Of a stretch of DNA of 24,632 nt, positions 14,912 through 22,424 are shown piece by piece. Numbering within the stretch: position 1 is the first letter of the stretch; every line of letters starts with the position of its first letter. A program made the position numbers and the translations under genes. This DNA is from Clostridia bacterium (lineage in GTDB: Bacteria > Bacillota > Clostridia > Christensenellales > CAG-917). The stretch spans positions 1 to 24,632 of the forward strand of contig CAAGFS010000028.1 of NCBI GenBank assembly GCA_900769205.1, in the 5' to 3' direction. A model generated the notes under the pieces. It searched no databases, was not told where the DNA came from, and saw nothing but the letters and a program-made list of their open reading frames with translations.

Positions 14912-15099
14912 CACCAGTCTTCGCGGTGGTTGATTTTTACGTCGTCGTAATACTCAAAGTACTTTTGCTTGTATCTTTGTGTTTCGGAGCGGTGGCGTTT
15001 AAGCTCCTCACGGGCGTGTTTCTGTGCTTGCGTGAGTTCGCTCTCGTCTTTTTCCGCCTTTTCGTTCAGGGGAGTGAGTCTTGCTTTTTCGTAGTCCAT
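14911..15099 (-). CDS. Small charged protein of unknown function (62 aa)
   Basis: I do not recognise this protein. It is very hydrophilic and probably all alpha-helical, with many Glu, Lys and Arg (EKAEKDESELTQAQKHAREELKRHRSETQRYKQKY) and could form a short coiled coil. There is no hydrophobic segment and no cysteine. It begins 60 nt after the yhbY stop and ends at the operon terminator, which favours a real gene. No good ribosome binding site is visible before its ATG, which weakens the case. If real, its place behind yhbY hints at an RNA or ribosome context, but that is only an inference from position. Confidence 0.5.
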   Translation of the reverse strand: MDYEKARLTPLNEKAEKDESELTQAQKHAREELKRHRSETQRYKQKYFEYYDDVKINHREDW

Positions 15100-15159
15100 T
15101 GCCGTGTCGTTTGCCGTTTACTGTTCACGCCGCGTCCTTTCGTGGCGTGGCGCGTTTTA

Positions 15160-15453
15160 TCAAATCTCGATATGTTCAACGTCGTCGCGGGTGCTACGCT
15201 TGTAGATGACCACTTTGTTGCCGATCGCGGTGACGGGTTCCGCACCGGTCAGACGGCATATCTCGTCCAACACGACTTTGGTGGGAGTTTCCGCATTGCG
15301 AAGGACGGAAATCTTGACAAGCTCGTGCAATTCGAGCGCAAGACAAATGTCTTTCACCTGATTGTCGCCGATGCCGTTTTTTCCTATTTGAAATATCGGG
15401 TTTACGTTTTGCGCCAGACTGCGAAGGCGCGCGCGTTGTGCACTTGTTATCAT
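15160..15453 (-). CDS. yhbY: YhbY-family RNA-binding ribosome assembly protein
   Basis: A 97-aa CRM-domain protein (YhbY/YqeI) that associates with pre-50S ribosomal particles in characterised bacteria. It matches the family from end to end: ITSAQRARLRSLAQNVNPIFQIGKNGI at residues 2-28 includes the GKxG loop typical of RNA binding, and VTAIGNKVVIYKRS near residues 74-87 closes the domain. Length is normal. The ATG is preceded on the minus strand by AAGGAGC at good spacing, and a promoter lies 20-50 nt upstream. In other Firmicutes yhbY often sits with obg, nadD or yqeH. Here it follows a metal efflux gene on the same strand and precedes a small unknown gene. Confidence 0.92.
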   Translation of the reverse strand: MITSAQRARLRSLAQNVNPIFQIGKNGIGDNQVKDICLALELHELVKISVLRNAETPTKVVLDEICRLTGAEPVTAIGNKVVIYKRSTRDDVEHIEI

Positions 15454-15475
15454 ATATAGCTCCTTTTGTGTTCAA

Positions 15476-15504
15476 ATCATAGCATTTTTGTGCCGTATAT
15501 GCAA
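15476..15504 (-). promoter_or_regulatory. Promoter of yhbY
   Basis: On the minus strand TTGCAT (15499-15504), a 17-nt spacer and TATGAT (15476-15481), preceded by TGC, form an extended -10 promoter. The predicted start near 15469 leaves a leader of about 15 nt carrying the ribosome binding site. Confidence 0.65.
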
Positions 15505-15507
15505 CCG

Positions 15508-16689
15508 CTATGACATTTTTCTGTCCATTTCGATGACAAAATAATATTTTGTTTCGTCGTTTTCAAACTCTTTTTCCATTGCCTCGTGCACGTTCTGCAG
15601 ATTGATTTTGCTGTCGTAGGGGATCACGACGTCAAAAACCAGATTGGTGTGCGATTCGCCTTTGACCATTCTGAAATCGTGCAGAGTGACGCTATCGTCA
15701 AGTGCGGACAGGGCGGATTGAGCGCGTTGTTTAAGCAAGGCGAGCTGCTCGTTTTTGGTGTCCACGGGGTCCATGTGTAGGTTGAGCCTGACGTGCATCT
15801 CGTCCCACATATCGTGCTCGATGTTGTCGATGATATCGTGGCTTTTGAGAATATCGACGTCGGCGGGCACTTCGACGTGCGCGATGGCAAAGCAGTGGCT
15901 TGCGCCGTAGCTGTGCACAACAAGGTCGTGTACGCCGATGACGCCGTCGTAAGAAAGAATCTTGTCCGTGATTTTATCGACGAGTTCCTTTGGCGGCTTT
16001 TCGCCTAGAAGGGGCGAAACGGCGTCTTTGAGAAGGGATATGCTCGACACTATGATAAACAGCGACACGATGATACCCATGATGCCGTCCACGCTGACTT
16101 TCGGGTCGATTTTGTCGCCTGCAACGCCTATGATGATTGCGGACACAAGCACTCCCAAAGTGGTGAGAGCGTCGTTTCTGCTGTCCTGTGCGGACGCTTT
16201 GAGCGCGCTTGACGATATGGCTTTTGAAAAGTCGATATACACGAGCATCTGAAACAGTTTGAGAGCGATGCTTACGCCAAGTACGGCGTACGTAAACGCG
16301 TTGACGACGACGGGAGTGGGGGTGACGCATTTTTCGATTGACGATTTGAGAAGGGTTGCGCCGATAAACAAAATCATGACGGACACCAGAAGCCCCGTGA
16401 CGTATTCGTATCTTGCGTGGCCGAAAGGATGGTCCTTGTCGGGCGGTGTGCTTGACAGCTTGAATCCGACGAGCGTGACGACGCTGCTCCCCGCGTCCGA
16501 CAAGTTGTTGATTGCGTCCGCAATGATGGTTATGCTTCCGCCGATTATGCCCGCGATGAGTTTTATCGTGCAGAGAATTCCGTTTGTGATGATGCCGAAA
16601 ATGCCCGCACAAATCCCGTAGCGATTGCGCACTTTGGGGTCGGACACGTTGTCGCAATCTTTTATAAACAATTTGCGAAGAAATTTCAT
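15508..16689 (-). CDS. Cation diffusion facilitator (metal efflux), possibly for Mn(II)
   Basis: This 393-aa inner-membrane antiporter of the CDF family exports divalent metal in exchange for protons. Helix 2 carries ADAINNLSDAGSSVVTL and the loop TPPDKDHPFGHARYEY, both diagnostic. Six helices span residues ~25-215, followed by a cytoplasmic domain (~220-300) and a longer C-terminal extension. The metal-site motifs are N61-x-x-x-D65 in helix 2 and D169-x-x-x-D173 in helix 5, in place of the HxxxD pairs of zinc transporters; such sites are reported for manganese-type CDFs. ATG at 16689 is chosen over GTG at 16698 because GGAGAG lies 8 nt before the ATG but almost touches the GTG. It has its own promoter. 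Mn specificity is inference. Confidence 0.88.
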   Translation of the reverse strand: MKFLRKLFIKDCDNVSDPKVRNRYGICAGIFGIITNGILCTIKLIAGIIGGSITIIADAINNLSDAGSSVVTLVGFKLSSTPPDKDHPFGHARYEYVTGLLVSVMILFIGATLLKSSIEKCVTPTPVVVNAFTYAVLGVSIALKLFQMLVYIDFSKAISSSALKASAQDSRNDALTTLGVLVSAIIIGVAGDKIDPKVSVDGIMGIIVSLFIIVSSISLLKDAVSPLLGEKPPKELVDKITDKILSYDGVIGVHDLVVHSYGASHCFAIAHVEVPADVDILKSHDIIDNIEHDMWDEMHVRLNLHMDPVDTKNEQLALLKQRAQSALSALDDSVTLHDFRMVKGESHTNLVFDVVIPYDSKINLQNVHEAMEKEFENDETKYYFVIEMDRKMS

Positions 16690-16719
16690 TTCAGTCACTC
16701 TCCAAAACAGTTTATAAAT

Positions 16720-16748
16720 AAAATACTATCAAACGTGACAATAGTCAA
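16720..16748 (-). promoter_or_regulatory. Promoter of the cation diffusion facilitator gene
   Basis: On the minus strand TTGACT (16743-16748), a 17-nt spacer and TATTTT (16720-16725). It lies between the potD terminator and the CDF ribosome binding site. No clear metal-responsive operator was recognised. Confidence 0.5.
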
Positions 16749-16757
16749 CGGATTGAC

Positions 16758-16790
16758 GAAAAAAAGACGGCGTATCATACGCCGCCTTTC
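16758..16790 (-). terminator. Terminator of the potABCD operon
   Basis: On the minus strand a 13-bp stem (forward 16763-16775 with 16777-16789, one G-U pair) is followed by a run of U encoded by the A-run at 16759-16765. Confidence 0.9.
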
Positions 16791-16805
16791 AAAAACAGGT
16801 TTTGC

Positions 16806-18278
16806 TCATTTGATTTTTCTCGGTCTTTGTCTGAGAGCCTGCGCAACGAAATACAACGCCACCGCAATGCCGACAACTCCCACGACGACGAGAATGACGT
16901 ACCAAAGATTTGCGTCCACTCCCGCGCCCGATTTTGCGCGTTGCCACATATTGACGACGACGTCGTTGCGCGCGCCGAAATCGCGCATAACTCCCAACGT
17001 GTCGTTGATGACGGGATAGCGACCTTCGTCCGCAAAGTATTCTTCAACGTCGTATTCGTTGTCCTCGATGTACGCAAGCACGTCGTCGTCGTTTTGCAAC
17101 ACCGCTTTTGAAGTTGCAGAAGTGTAGCCTATCGACACGGAGTTGCGTATCGAGCTCAGCGGGTTGCACATATAGTCGATAAACATCATTGCGGCAAGTT
17201 TGTTGTTGACGCTCGTGGGGATGCACCAGCCGTCGTACCAGATATTGCTTGCGCAAGGCGGGACGTAATAGCCGAGCTGATAGGTGTCCGTTTCTTCGTC
17301 GTAGTCGCCTTCTTCAATCGCCCATAGTGCGTCGCCGCTCCAGGCAAAGTCGGCGTAAACGATTTCGTTTATCATGTCGTCCTTGCCGAAGTCCACTTCA
17401 TAACCCGAGATATGATCTCTTTGTTCGGTGAGCACTTTTTCAGCCGCCGAAACCATCTCGTCGTCGGTGCAGTTGATGAGTTGTTGCACGGTGTAGCCGG
17501 CGTATTTTTCGGGGAGAAGATCGTACTCGTACATATAGAAGATAGCCGCCGCGTAGGTGTCTCGCACGCTGTCTTTCATAAGGATTTTGTTTTCGAGCTC
17601 GGGATTGCCCTGTACGTTCCAAAGCACGCCCCAGCCGTATTCTTCGAGTTCTTCCATGCTCACGACGGAAGTGTTGTAGAGTATTCCCAGCGTTCCGTAC
17701 ATATAAGGCACCATAAACTCGGTCATATCGTAGGTGTTGCCGTCCTTTGCGACGATGGAGCCGAACATGGACTTTATCGTGTCCATAACCGCAGGCTCGA
17801 TGTTGCCCCAATTGGTGTGCGTGACGTCGTTATACGGGGTTAAACTGCTCATATTGTCAAGTGAAATGCCGTATTCGTCAAGTTGTGGCTGCAATTCTTC
17901 TTTCAAAGTTTTGTGGTTGAGAAGACATCCTGCGGTGAGCAATTTTTCGATTGCGTATTCGCTGGGACAAATCAAATCGACGTTGGCATCCCCTTTGAGA
18001 ACCTTGGTCATCATCGTTTCGTTGGTGTCGAAAGTGGTGTAGGTGATAGAGAGCGCGCGTCCCGTTTTTTCCTGATAATAGTCGGCAAACTCGTCGAGAA
18101 GTCGTTTGCCGGTTTCCTCGTCCTTTGCGGTGTCTATGTAGTCTTCCCAGTTGTAGATGACGAGCTTGTCGCCGCCGCTTTGCACCGTTCCGCTTGACGA
18201 ATTGCACGCCGAGAGCGCGGGAAGAAGAAGGCATATCGCAACCAAGGATATTACGATGAGTGAAGCAAATCTTTTCAT
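16806..18278 (-). CDS. potD: Spermidine/putrescine-binding lipoprotein PotD with C-terminal membrane anchor
   Basis: The polyamine-binding component of PotABCD. A signal peptide ends in lipobox L22-S-A-C25. The mature protein begins with the family start LVIYNWEDYID and continues through NVDLICPSEYAIEKLL, MVPYMYGTLGILYNTS and MFIDYMCNPLSSIRNSVSIGYTSA, all typical of PotD. At 490 aa it is longer than the usual ~350. Part of the excess is a C-terminal hydrophobic helix (~459-480) ending in RQRPRKIK, a stop-transfer-like anchor. It would thus be held to the membrane at both ends, which is unusual. The start is the ATG at 18278, with AAGGAG upstream and sharing its A with the potC stop (TAATG). 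The frame is open further upstream but that part is a shadow of potC. Confidence 0.93.
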   Translation of the reverse strand: MKRFASLIVISLVAICLLLPALSACNSSSGTVQSGGDKLVIYNWEDYIDTAKDEETGKRLLDEFADYYQEKTGRALSITYTTFDTNETMMTKVLKGDANVDLICPSEYAIEKLLTAGCLLNHKTLKEELQPQLDEYGISLDNMSSLTPYNDVTHTNWGNIEPAVMDTIKSMFGSIVAKDGNTYDMTEFMVPYMYGTLGILYNTSVVSMEELEEYGWGVLWNVQGNPELENKILMKDSVRDTYAAAIFYMYEYDLLPEKYAGYTVQQLINCTDDEMVSAAEKVLTEQRDHISGYEVDFGKDDMINEIVYADFAWSGDALWAIEEGDYDEETDTYQLGYYVPPCASNIWYDGWCIPTSVNNKLAAMMFIDYMCNPLSSIRNSVSIGYTSATSKAVLQNDDDVLAYIEDNEYDVEEYFADEGRYPVINDTLGVMRDFGARNDVVVNMWQRAKSGAGVDANLWYVILVVVGVVGIAVALYFVAQALRQRPRKIK

Positions 18279-19105
18279 TACGCGTTTTTCTCCTTGTTCT
18301 TTTTCTTCTCGTGTGAAATCTTGACGAGATTGATTGACAGCACCGCCGCAAGCACTATGACGAATATAATCGAGAATATCGCGTACCAGAAGGGTTCGAG
18401 CCCTTGCACTCTCGCGTCGGAATAGATGAAGGTGGACAAGGTGTTGATGCCCGTTGCCGCGCCTTTGTTGATTTGCGTGATGATGAAATCGTCCATGGAC
18501 ATCACAAACGCCATCACGAATCCGCTTACGATGCCCGGCGTGATGATGGGTATCATGACCTTCGTCAAAGCCTTGAACGGATTTGCGCCGAGATCGAGAG
18601 CCGCTTCGTAGATGTTGGGGTCCATAGATTCGAGCTTCGGCAACACGCTCAACACGACGTAGGGGGTGCAGAAAGCGATGTGCGCGATGATAAGGCGCAG
18701 ATAACCTTCGGGGAAGGAGAACGTCACGAAGAATATCATCATCGAAACCGCCATAACGATTTCGCTGTTGATGATGGGAAATTGGTTGACGTTTTCGACG
18801 ATTCTGCGGGTGCGCTTGCCGAGATGGAATATGCCAATCGACGCAAACGTGCCCATCACCGTTGCGACGACGCTGGATACGCTTGCTATGATAAGGGTGT
18901 TTGCAATCGCGCTCCAAAGCTCGGGCGACTTGTCCGAAGTGATTATCGACACGTACGCATCGAAACTGAATCCGTTGTCAAAGTTGAAGTTGGAACTGTT
19001 TGAAAACGAATAGACGATGAGCAGTATTATGGGCGCGTAGAGTATGGCAAGTATGACGAGAAGATAGAACTTCTCGAAAAAGCCTATTATCTTTTGCTTT
19101 ACCAT
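18278..19105 (-). CDS. potC: Polyamine ABC transporter permease PotC
   Basis: The second permease of the polyamine importer, 275 aa with six hydrophobic helices. It has the typical N-terminus with YAPIILLIVYSF and the coupling-loop EAA motif EAALDLGANPFKALTKVMIPIITPGI (about residues 165-190), which contacts PotA. FVMSMDDFIIT in the next helix is characteristic of PotC. The basic C-terminus (EKKKNKEKNA) is cytoplasmic. Its ATG overlaps the potB end by 7 nt, with GAGGAGG 5 nt upstream, and its stop shares a base with the potD start, so translation is coupled through the operon. Confidence 0.95.
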   Translation of the reverse strand: MVKQKIIGFFEKFYLLVILAILYAPIILLIVYSFSNSSNFNFDNGFSFDAYVSIITSDKSPELWSAIANTLIIASVSSVVATVMGTFASIGIFHLGKRTRRIVENVNQFPIINSEIVMAVSMMIFFVTFSFPEGYLRLIIAHIAFCTPYVVLSVLPKLESMDPNIYEAALDLGANPFKALTKVMIPIITPGIVSGFVMAFVMSMDDFIITQINKGAATGINTLSTFIYSDARVQGLEPFWYAIFSIIFVIVLAAVLSINLVKISHEKKKNKEKNA

Positions 19106-19899
19106 AGCGACCTCCTCACCGCGTTGCCGTTGCGGTTGAACTTGTTCATAACGAAGTTGGACAAAAGCACGAATGCGAGCATCACGAGACTCATAATCGA
19201 GCCGACGCCGTACATGCCTTGTTCAAAGCTGAGCTGAATGGAATCGCCGAAAAGGAATATCTTGCCGTTTGAAAGCAGTTGAGATATTGCGTAGGTGGAG
19301 ATGGTGGGGATGAATACCATCGTGATTCCGCTGAATATTCCGCTCAGCGACAGGGGAAGGGTGGTTTTGAGAAACACCGTTGCCTTGTCTGCGCCAAGGT
19401 CCTGTGCGGCTTCCGTGTAGCTCTTGTCTATGCCCGACAGAGTCGTGTGCAGGGGAAGTATCATAAACGGCAGATAGTTGTAAACCATGCCGAAAAGCAC
19501 CGTGCCCATTCCAAGCTCGACGCCAAGCGCGATAAATATCGCTTTGGTCGCAAGCGTGCGGATAAGGAAGTTGACGCCCATCGGAATGATGTACAAAAGC
19601 ACGAGTATCTTGCCGCTCGACATCTTCGAGAGAAAATACGCCACGGGATAGCCGATGAGAAGGCAAAGCACCGTCGTGATAACCCCCACAAGCAACGAGT
19701 TGCCCAAAACTATCAGGCTTGACTTCGACGTGAAAAAGATTTTGAAGTTTTCAAGCGTCAGATTGTTGCCGTTGTCAAGAAACGCATTCACAAGAATGAG
19801 AACGAGCGGTACGACAACGAAAAGCAGAAGAAAAAGGATATACGGAATGGAAAAAACCTTTTTCGTCAGCCTAAGTTTTTTGTGAACGATTTTTTTCAT
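19099..19899 (-). CDS. potB: Polyamine ABC transporter permease PotB
   Basis: The first permease of the polyamine importer, 266 aa with six hydrophobic helices. IPYILFLLLFVVVPLVLILVNAF forms the first helix. The EAA motif is EAAQDLGADKATVFLKTTLPLSLSGI (about residues 165-190), and VFIPTISTYAISQLLSNGKI is typical of PotB. Its ATG overlaps the potA stop by 4 nt (ATGA), and an AAGGAG lies inside the end of potA. It pairs with PotC to form the channel. Confidence 0.95.
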   Translation of the reverse strand: MKKIVHKKLRLTKKVFSIPYILFLLLFVVVPLVLILVNAFLDNGNNLTLENFKIFFTSKSSLIVLGNSLLVGVITTVLCLLIGYPVAYFLSKMSSGKILVLLYIIPMGVNFLIRTLATKAIFIALGVELGMGTVLFGMVYNYLPFMILPLHTTLSGIDKSYTEAAQDLGADKATVFLKTTLPLSLSGIFSGITMVFIPTISTYAISQLLSNGKIFLFGDSIQLSFEQGMYGVGSIMSLVMLAFVLLSNFVMNKFNRNGNAVRRSLW

Positions 19900-21527
19900 T
19901 CTTCAACGTTCTCCTTGCTTTCGTTCTGTGCGTCGGATTCTTCGCTTTGTTCTTGCAATTCGATGATTTCTTCGACGGCGTCAAACTTTTCGGGTTCTTC
20001 GAGGCGCGCCTTTTCGACTGCTTCCTGTTCTTCTTTGGTGAGAGTTTCGTCCTTTACGACTTTCTGCTCGACTTCTTCCTGCACGTCGCGCTTTTGCACG
20101 ATGATTTTTTCGGGGGCAATCTTTATGCCCACGCGGTCGCCTTTGAGCCAATCGTCGTCGGTGTCGGCAAAGAAGTTGTAGTGATCGTCCGTTGACAAAA
20201 TGGCTTGATAATAACTGCCCTTGTATATGGACGAAAGCACGTTTGCGCCGATGACGCCGTCTTCTTCGTCGTCGGTGATTTCGACGTCGTCGAAGTCAAC
20301 GAGCACTTTGACGGGCGTGCCGACGGGAAGGTCGGTCTTGCACTCGAAGTCCGCTCCGCAGATTTCAACCAGATTCTCGCCCGTGACGTAGGTGTCGATT
20401 TCGTTGATGATGCGGGTTTTGTGCATGATGTGAAGATCGAAGGGCTTGATGTAGATGCCCACCGTTTCGCCGATGTCGTAGGTGTCGGTGTCGTGCGCGA
20501 CGATCTCGTTGCCGTTTGCCATAAGCGTGATCTGATAGTGGTCGCCCTTGAACACGGAGGAGAGAACTTCCGCCGTGAGTATGGTCTTTTTGTCATCGAC
20601 TTTTTTGATTTTGACGTCTTCCGGTCTTATGATGACGTCGATGGGCTCGTTGTGCTTGAAGCCCTTGTCCACGCACTCGAACACGGTGTCGCAAAACTCG
20701 ACTTTGTAGTCTTCGAGCATCGTGCCCGACAAAATGGTGCTCTCGCCGATGAAGTCCGCAACGAAAGCGTTTGCAGGCTCGTCGTACACCTTTTCGGGAG
20801 ACGCGATTTGTTGTATCTCGCCCATTCTCATGACGACGATTTTGTCCGACATCGTCAACGCTTCTTCCTGATCGTGCGTGACGTAAATGAAGGTGATGCC
20901 AAGGCGTTTGTGCATATCCATAAGCTCGAGTTGCATATCCTTGCGCATTTTAAGGTCGAGGGCGCCGAGCGGTTCGTCCAGAAGAAGCACTTCCGGCTCG
21001 TTGACGAGTGCGCGTGCGATTGCCACGCGTTGTTGTTGTCCGCCGCTCAAGGAAGACACGTTTCTGTGTCCGTAATCTTCAAGGTCAACCATTTTGAGCG
21101 CGTTGTTGACTTTCTCTTTGATTTCCGCCTTGGTATATTTTCTGAAAAGCTGAACGGTTTCGCCTTTGCGGTTGGTTTTCGTCCCGTTGGGTATAACTTT
21201 GAGCTTAAGACCGAACGCGATGTTGTTGAAAACGTTCAGATGTGGAAAGAGCGCGTATTTTTGGAATACGGTGTTTACGGGGCGCAGATGCGGGGGAGTG
21301 TCCGTTATGTCCTTGCCGTTGAAGATGATTTTTCCACTCGTCGGCATTTCAAATCCTGCAATCATGCGCAAAGTGGTCGTTTTTCCGCAACCGCTCGGAC
21401 CGAGCAGAGTGACGAATTCACCGCGCTTTATGGTCAGGCTCGCGTTTTTGACGACTTGCTTTCCGTCGTACTCTTTGTAGACGTTGCGAAGTTCGATGAT
21501 GTTGTCAACCTGTGTTTTGTTTGTCAT
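19896..21527 (-). CDS. potA: Polyamine ABC transporter ATPase PotA, extended with second TOBE-like domain
   Basis: The ATPase of the polyamine importer. Walker A is G43-PSGCGKT-T51, the signature LSGGQ is 160-164, Walker B LLLDE is 181-185 and the H-loop is H218. An insert of roughly 20 residues (~109-130) lies in the helical subdomain. At 543 aa it is much longer than the usual 350-380. A normal TOBE domain covers ~295-370 with AEVLSSVFKGDHYQITL. A second copy at ~404-480 repeats the pattern as ANVLSSIYKGSYYQAIL, and a Glu-rich tail runs from 481 to 543. The ATG at 21527 follows AAAGGAA. The gene heads potABCD and lies 124 nt after the XRE-cupin gene on the same strand. Polyamine specificity is a family inference supported by PotD. 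Confidence 0.94.
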   Translation of the reverse strand: MTNKTQVDNIIELRNVYKEYDGKQVVKNASLTIKRGEFVTLLGPSGCGKTTTLRMIAGFEMPTSGKIIFNGKDITDTPPHLRPVNTVFQKYALFPHLNVFNNIAFGLKLKVIPNGTKTNRKGETVQLFRKYTKAEIKEKVNNALKMVDLEDYGHRNVSSLSGGQQQRVAIARALVNEPEVLLLDEPLGALDLKMRKDMQLELMDMHKRLGITFIYVTHDQEEALTMSDKIVVMRMGEIQQIASPEKVYDEPANAFVADFIGESTILSGTMLEDYKVEFCDTVFECVDKGFKHNEPIDVIIRPEDVKIKKVDDKKTILTAEVLSSVFKGDHYQITLMANGNEIVAHDTDTYDIGETVGIYIKPFDLHIMHKTRIINEIDTYVTGENLVEICGADFECKTDLPVGTPVKVLVDFDDVEITDDEEDGVIGANVLSSIYKGSYYQAILSTDDHYNFFADTDDDWLKGDRVGIKIAPEKIIVQKRDVQEEVEQKVVKDETLTKEEQEAVEKARLEEPEKFDAVEEIIELQEQSEESDAQNESKENVEE

Positions 21528-21559
21528 TGTCGTATTCCTTTTGAGAGTCGAGCTCTTAT

Positions 21560-21589
21560 ATTGATTTTCTTATTATTGATTTTCTTATT
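21560..21589. repeat. Two tandem 15-bp copies in the leader region of potA
   Basis: ATTGATTTTCTTATT occurs at 21560-21574 and again immediately at 21575-21589, without a mismatch. It lies between the XRE-cupin stop and the potA start and is followed by a T-rich run. Nearby, AACCG-A-CGGTT (21604-21614) is a perfect 11-bp palindrome. No good promoter for potA was found here, so read-through from the regulator gene is likely. Confidence 0.7.
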
Positions 21590-21651
21590 TTTTTTATATT
21601 TATAACCGACGGTTTACCTAGTCGATTTTGGCAGATAAAACGCCGTATTCG

Positions 21652-22185
21652 TCAAAACGTGGGCGGTGAAGCTATCCACAGCACAACCGCTTTTTCGCCC
21701 GTGCGATTTTCCAGATGATGCACTTTTGAAGACGAAAAATAAAACACCTCGCCTTTTTTGACGCAGTATGCCGCTTGCCCGATATGAAGCCAGACTCTGC
21801 CCGAAAGCACGTAGCCGAACTCCTCGCCTTCGTGGGGGACGTCTTCTTCGAGCGCGGTGTGCGGTTCTATCGTCACGCGGATAGGCTCCATCTCGTTCTT
21901 TTGTGCGTTGGGGACGAGCCACTCGATTTTGTGCGTGTTGTCTATCTTTTCGATAAACTCCGCTTCGGTGAACACCACCTTTTCTTCTTTTTCGTCCTTG
22001 AAAAAGTCCGCAAAAGTCGTGCCGAGCGCGTTGAGAATGTCTTCAAGCGTCGTGATGGACGGCGAAGTCAACTCGTTTTCAAGCTGTGAGATATAGCCCT
22101 TCGTCACTTCGCAACGGTCTGCAAGTTCTTCCTGCGTCAGGTTCTTTTGCAATCTCAATCGTTTGATTTTTGTGCCAAGCTCCAT
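21652..22185 (-). CDS. XRE-family regulator with C-terminal cupin domain
   Basis: A 177-aa transcription regulator of the PuuR-like XRE-cupin type. Residues ~1-60 form the helix-turn-helix: IKRLRLQKNLTQEELADRCEVTKGYISQLENELTSPSITTLEDILNALG. Residues ~105-175 form a cupin_2 barrel with PHEGEEFGYVLSGRVWLHIG and LENRTGEKAVVLWIASPP, which would bind a small ligand. AAGGAG precedes the ATG. Its position directly before potABCD on the same strand, and the known link of this family to polyamine genes, suggest it senses polyamines and controls their import. Two GTTTAG-N5-CTAAAC sites upstream, one over its own promoter, suggest autoregulation. Confidence 0.88.
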   Translation of the reverse strand: MELGTKIKRLRLQKNLTQEELADRCEVTKGYISQLENELTSPSITTLEDILNALGTTFADFFKDEKEEKVVFTEAEFIEKIDNTHKIEWLVPNAQKNEMEPIRVTIEPHTALEEDVPHEGEEFGYVLSGRVWLHIGQAAYCVKKGEVFYFSSSKVHHLENRTGEKAVVLWIASPPTF

Positions 22186-22227
22186 ACTTTCTCCTTAATG
22201 CAAAAAAATACACGAAGCGTGCGTTCC

Positions 22228-22324
22228 GTTTAGGTTCACTAAACTTTCGGTGCAGTTTAGGCAAAACCAACCGCAAGTTTAATGAGTTTTGCATTTTTTA
22301 ACAAAAAGTTTAGCAAAACTAAAC
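22228..22324. promoter_or_regulatory. Operator array of GTTTAG/CTAAAC sites before the XRE-cupin gene
   Basis: Two inverted repeats with identical arms and 5-nt spacers occur: GTTTAG-GTTCA-CTAAAC at 22228-22244 and GTTTAG-CAAAA-CTAAAC at 22308-22324. Their centres are 80 bp apart. A single GTTTAG (22255-22260) and a near-match GTTTAA (22277-22282) lie between them. The distal site falls within the promoter at 22307-22335, so binding there would block RNA polymerase. The XRE-cupin protein is the obvious candidate ligand. Confidence 0.75.
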
Positions 22325-22335
22325 ATATTTGTCAA
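22307..22335 (-). promoter_or_regulatory. Promoter of the XRE-cupin gene
   Basis: On the minus strand a consensus TTGACA (22330-22335), a 17-nt spacer and TAAACT (22307-22312). The operator 22308-22324 covers the -10 and most of the spacer. The transcript would have a leader of about 115 nt containing the second operator. Confidence 0.7.
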
Positions 22336-22424
22336 GTTTGATTATATATATTTGTGCATAGCGTGTCAATCGTTTTGAGTATATTTTTTCGACATAATTT
22401 TACACTTTGTATAGAAGCATGGAG

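Noticed and set aside
18279..18917. N-terminal extension of the potD frame
   Set aside because: It lies over potC in another frame. The ATG at 18278 is followed directly by a lipoprotein signal peptide and preceded by AAGGAG.
20205..21605. 466-codon open frame on the plus strand
   Set aside because: It is antisense to potA, which has all ABC motifs. The frame is open because of the codon bias of the true gene.
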